From Lachnospiraceae bacterium EP-SM-12S-S03 (GTDB taxonomy: Bacteria > Bacillota > Clostridia > Lachnospirales > Lachnospiraceae): 64,000 bases of DNA. A model generated the notes under the pieces. That model searched no databases. It saw nothing but the letters and a program-made list of their open reading frames with translations, and was not told the origin of the DNA. The stretch is taken from positions 1 through 64,000 of the forward strand of contig JAJBSL010000013.1 in NCBI GenBank assembly GCA_020540725.1. The letters are read 5' to 3'. Below are positions 63,992 through 64,000 of the stretch, piece after piece. Within the stretch, counting starts at the first letter, position 1; each line of letters starts with the position of its first letter. Made by a program: the position numbers and the translations under genes.

Positions 63992-64000
63992 ATGTTTCAT
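63992..64000 (+). CDS. Start of a truncated gene at the window edge
   Basis: An ATG preceded by AGAGG at good spacing; only three codons are in the window, so nothing can be said of the product. Confidence 0.35.

Overview
The window looks like chromosome of a spore-forming, anaerobic Clostridia of the Lachnospiraceae type (gut Clostridium cluster XIVa; a Mediterraneibacter/Dorea/Blautia-like genome is my best guess). The grounds are the sporulation and germination genes spoIIP and gpr, Firmicutes-type gene sets (yicC-gmk-rpoZ-rimO-pgsA, parE-parC, a HelD-type helicase), strong AGGAGG ribosome binding sites with frequent TTG/GTG starts, AT-rich sigma-A promoters, and a GGGtGRT-protein/NifU-like gene pair that I associate with this family. 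I see no phage, transposon, integron or CRISPR array.

Layout. 1-310: a minus-strand tRNA-Leu(CAA) with promoter and terminator, and at the edge a fragment resembling the core of a cobalamin riboswitch. 311-4.7 kb (minus): a lipoprotein, then a rhomboid-like protein, pyruvate kinase and diaminopimelate decarboxylase. 5-9.2 kb (plus): a 1415-residue protein with two 2-hydroxyacyl-CoA-dehydratase-activase domains. 9.3-11.2 kb (minus): an XRE repressor/DUF3169 pair with an operator array, and mnmM. 11.2-17.7 kb (minus): topoisomerase IV (parE-parC), spoIIP and gpr. 17.8 kb (plus): rpsT with a TTG start and a leader hairpin. 18.2-26.2 kb (minus): a phosphoribosyltransferase-like protein and a MutS-like ATPase, both with altered nucleotide-binding motifs; ilvN-ilvC; an ABC-F/HelD pair. 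26.3-35.3 kb: a C39-peptidase/VanRS-like operon, an ABC-class ATPase, a MATE/small-alarmone-synthetase/guanine-deaminase operon and an sdpR-sdpI pair. 35.4-39.6 kb: the GGGtGRT/NifU-like pair, an alanine-type aminotransferase and a divergent LysR regulator. 39.6-44 kb (minus): yicC-gmk-rpoZ-rimO-pgsA-pncC.

The most distinctive region is 44-59 kb on the minus strand. A dipeptide/oligopeptide ABC importer (five genes) runs with overlaps or very short gaps into a PatB/MalY-type C-S lyase, a cytoplasmic molybdopterin oxidoreductase, its four-cluster ferredoxin subunit, and the late molybdenum-cofactor genes mobA, moeA and mobB. Immediately downstream, from its own promoter, lies a secreted multi-rhodanese lipoprotein, then a small membrane-anchored protein and an MFS transporter. 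Together these suggest import of a sulfur-containing peptide or amino-acid derivative, beta-elimination, and a dedicated bis-MGD redox enzyme plus extracytoplasmic sulfur handling. The substrate cannot be read from the sequence.

59-64 kb: rqcH (ribosome quality control), a DUF815 ATPase, pheA, and a small CmpB-type membrane protein; the next gene begins at the right edge.
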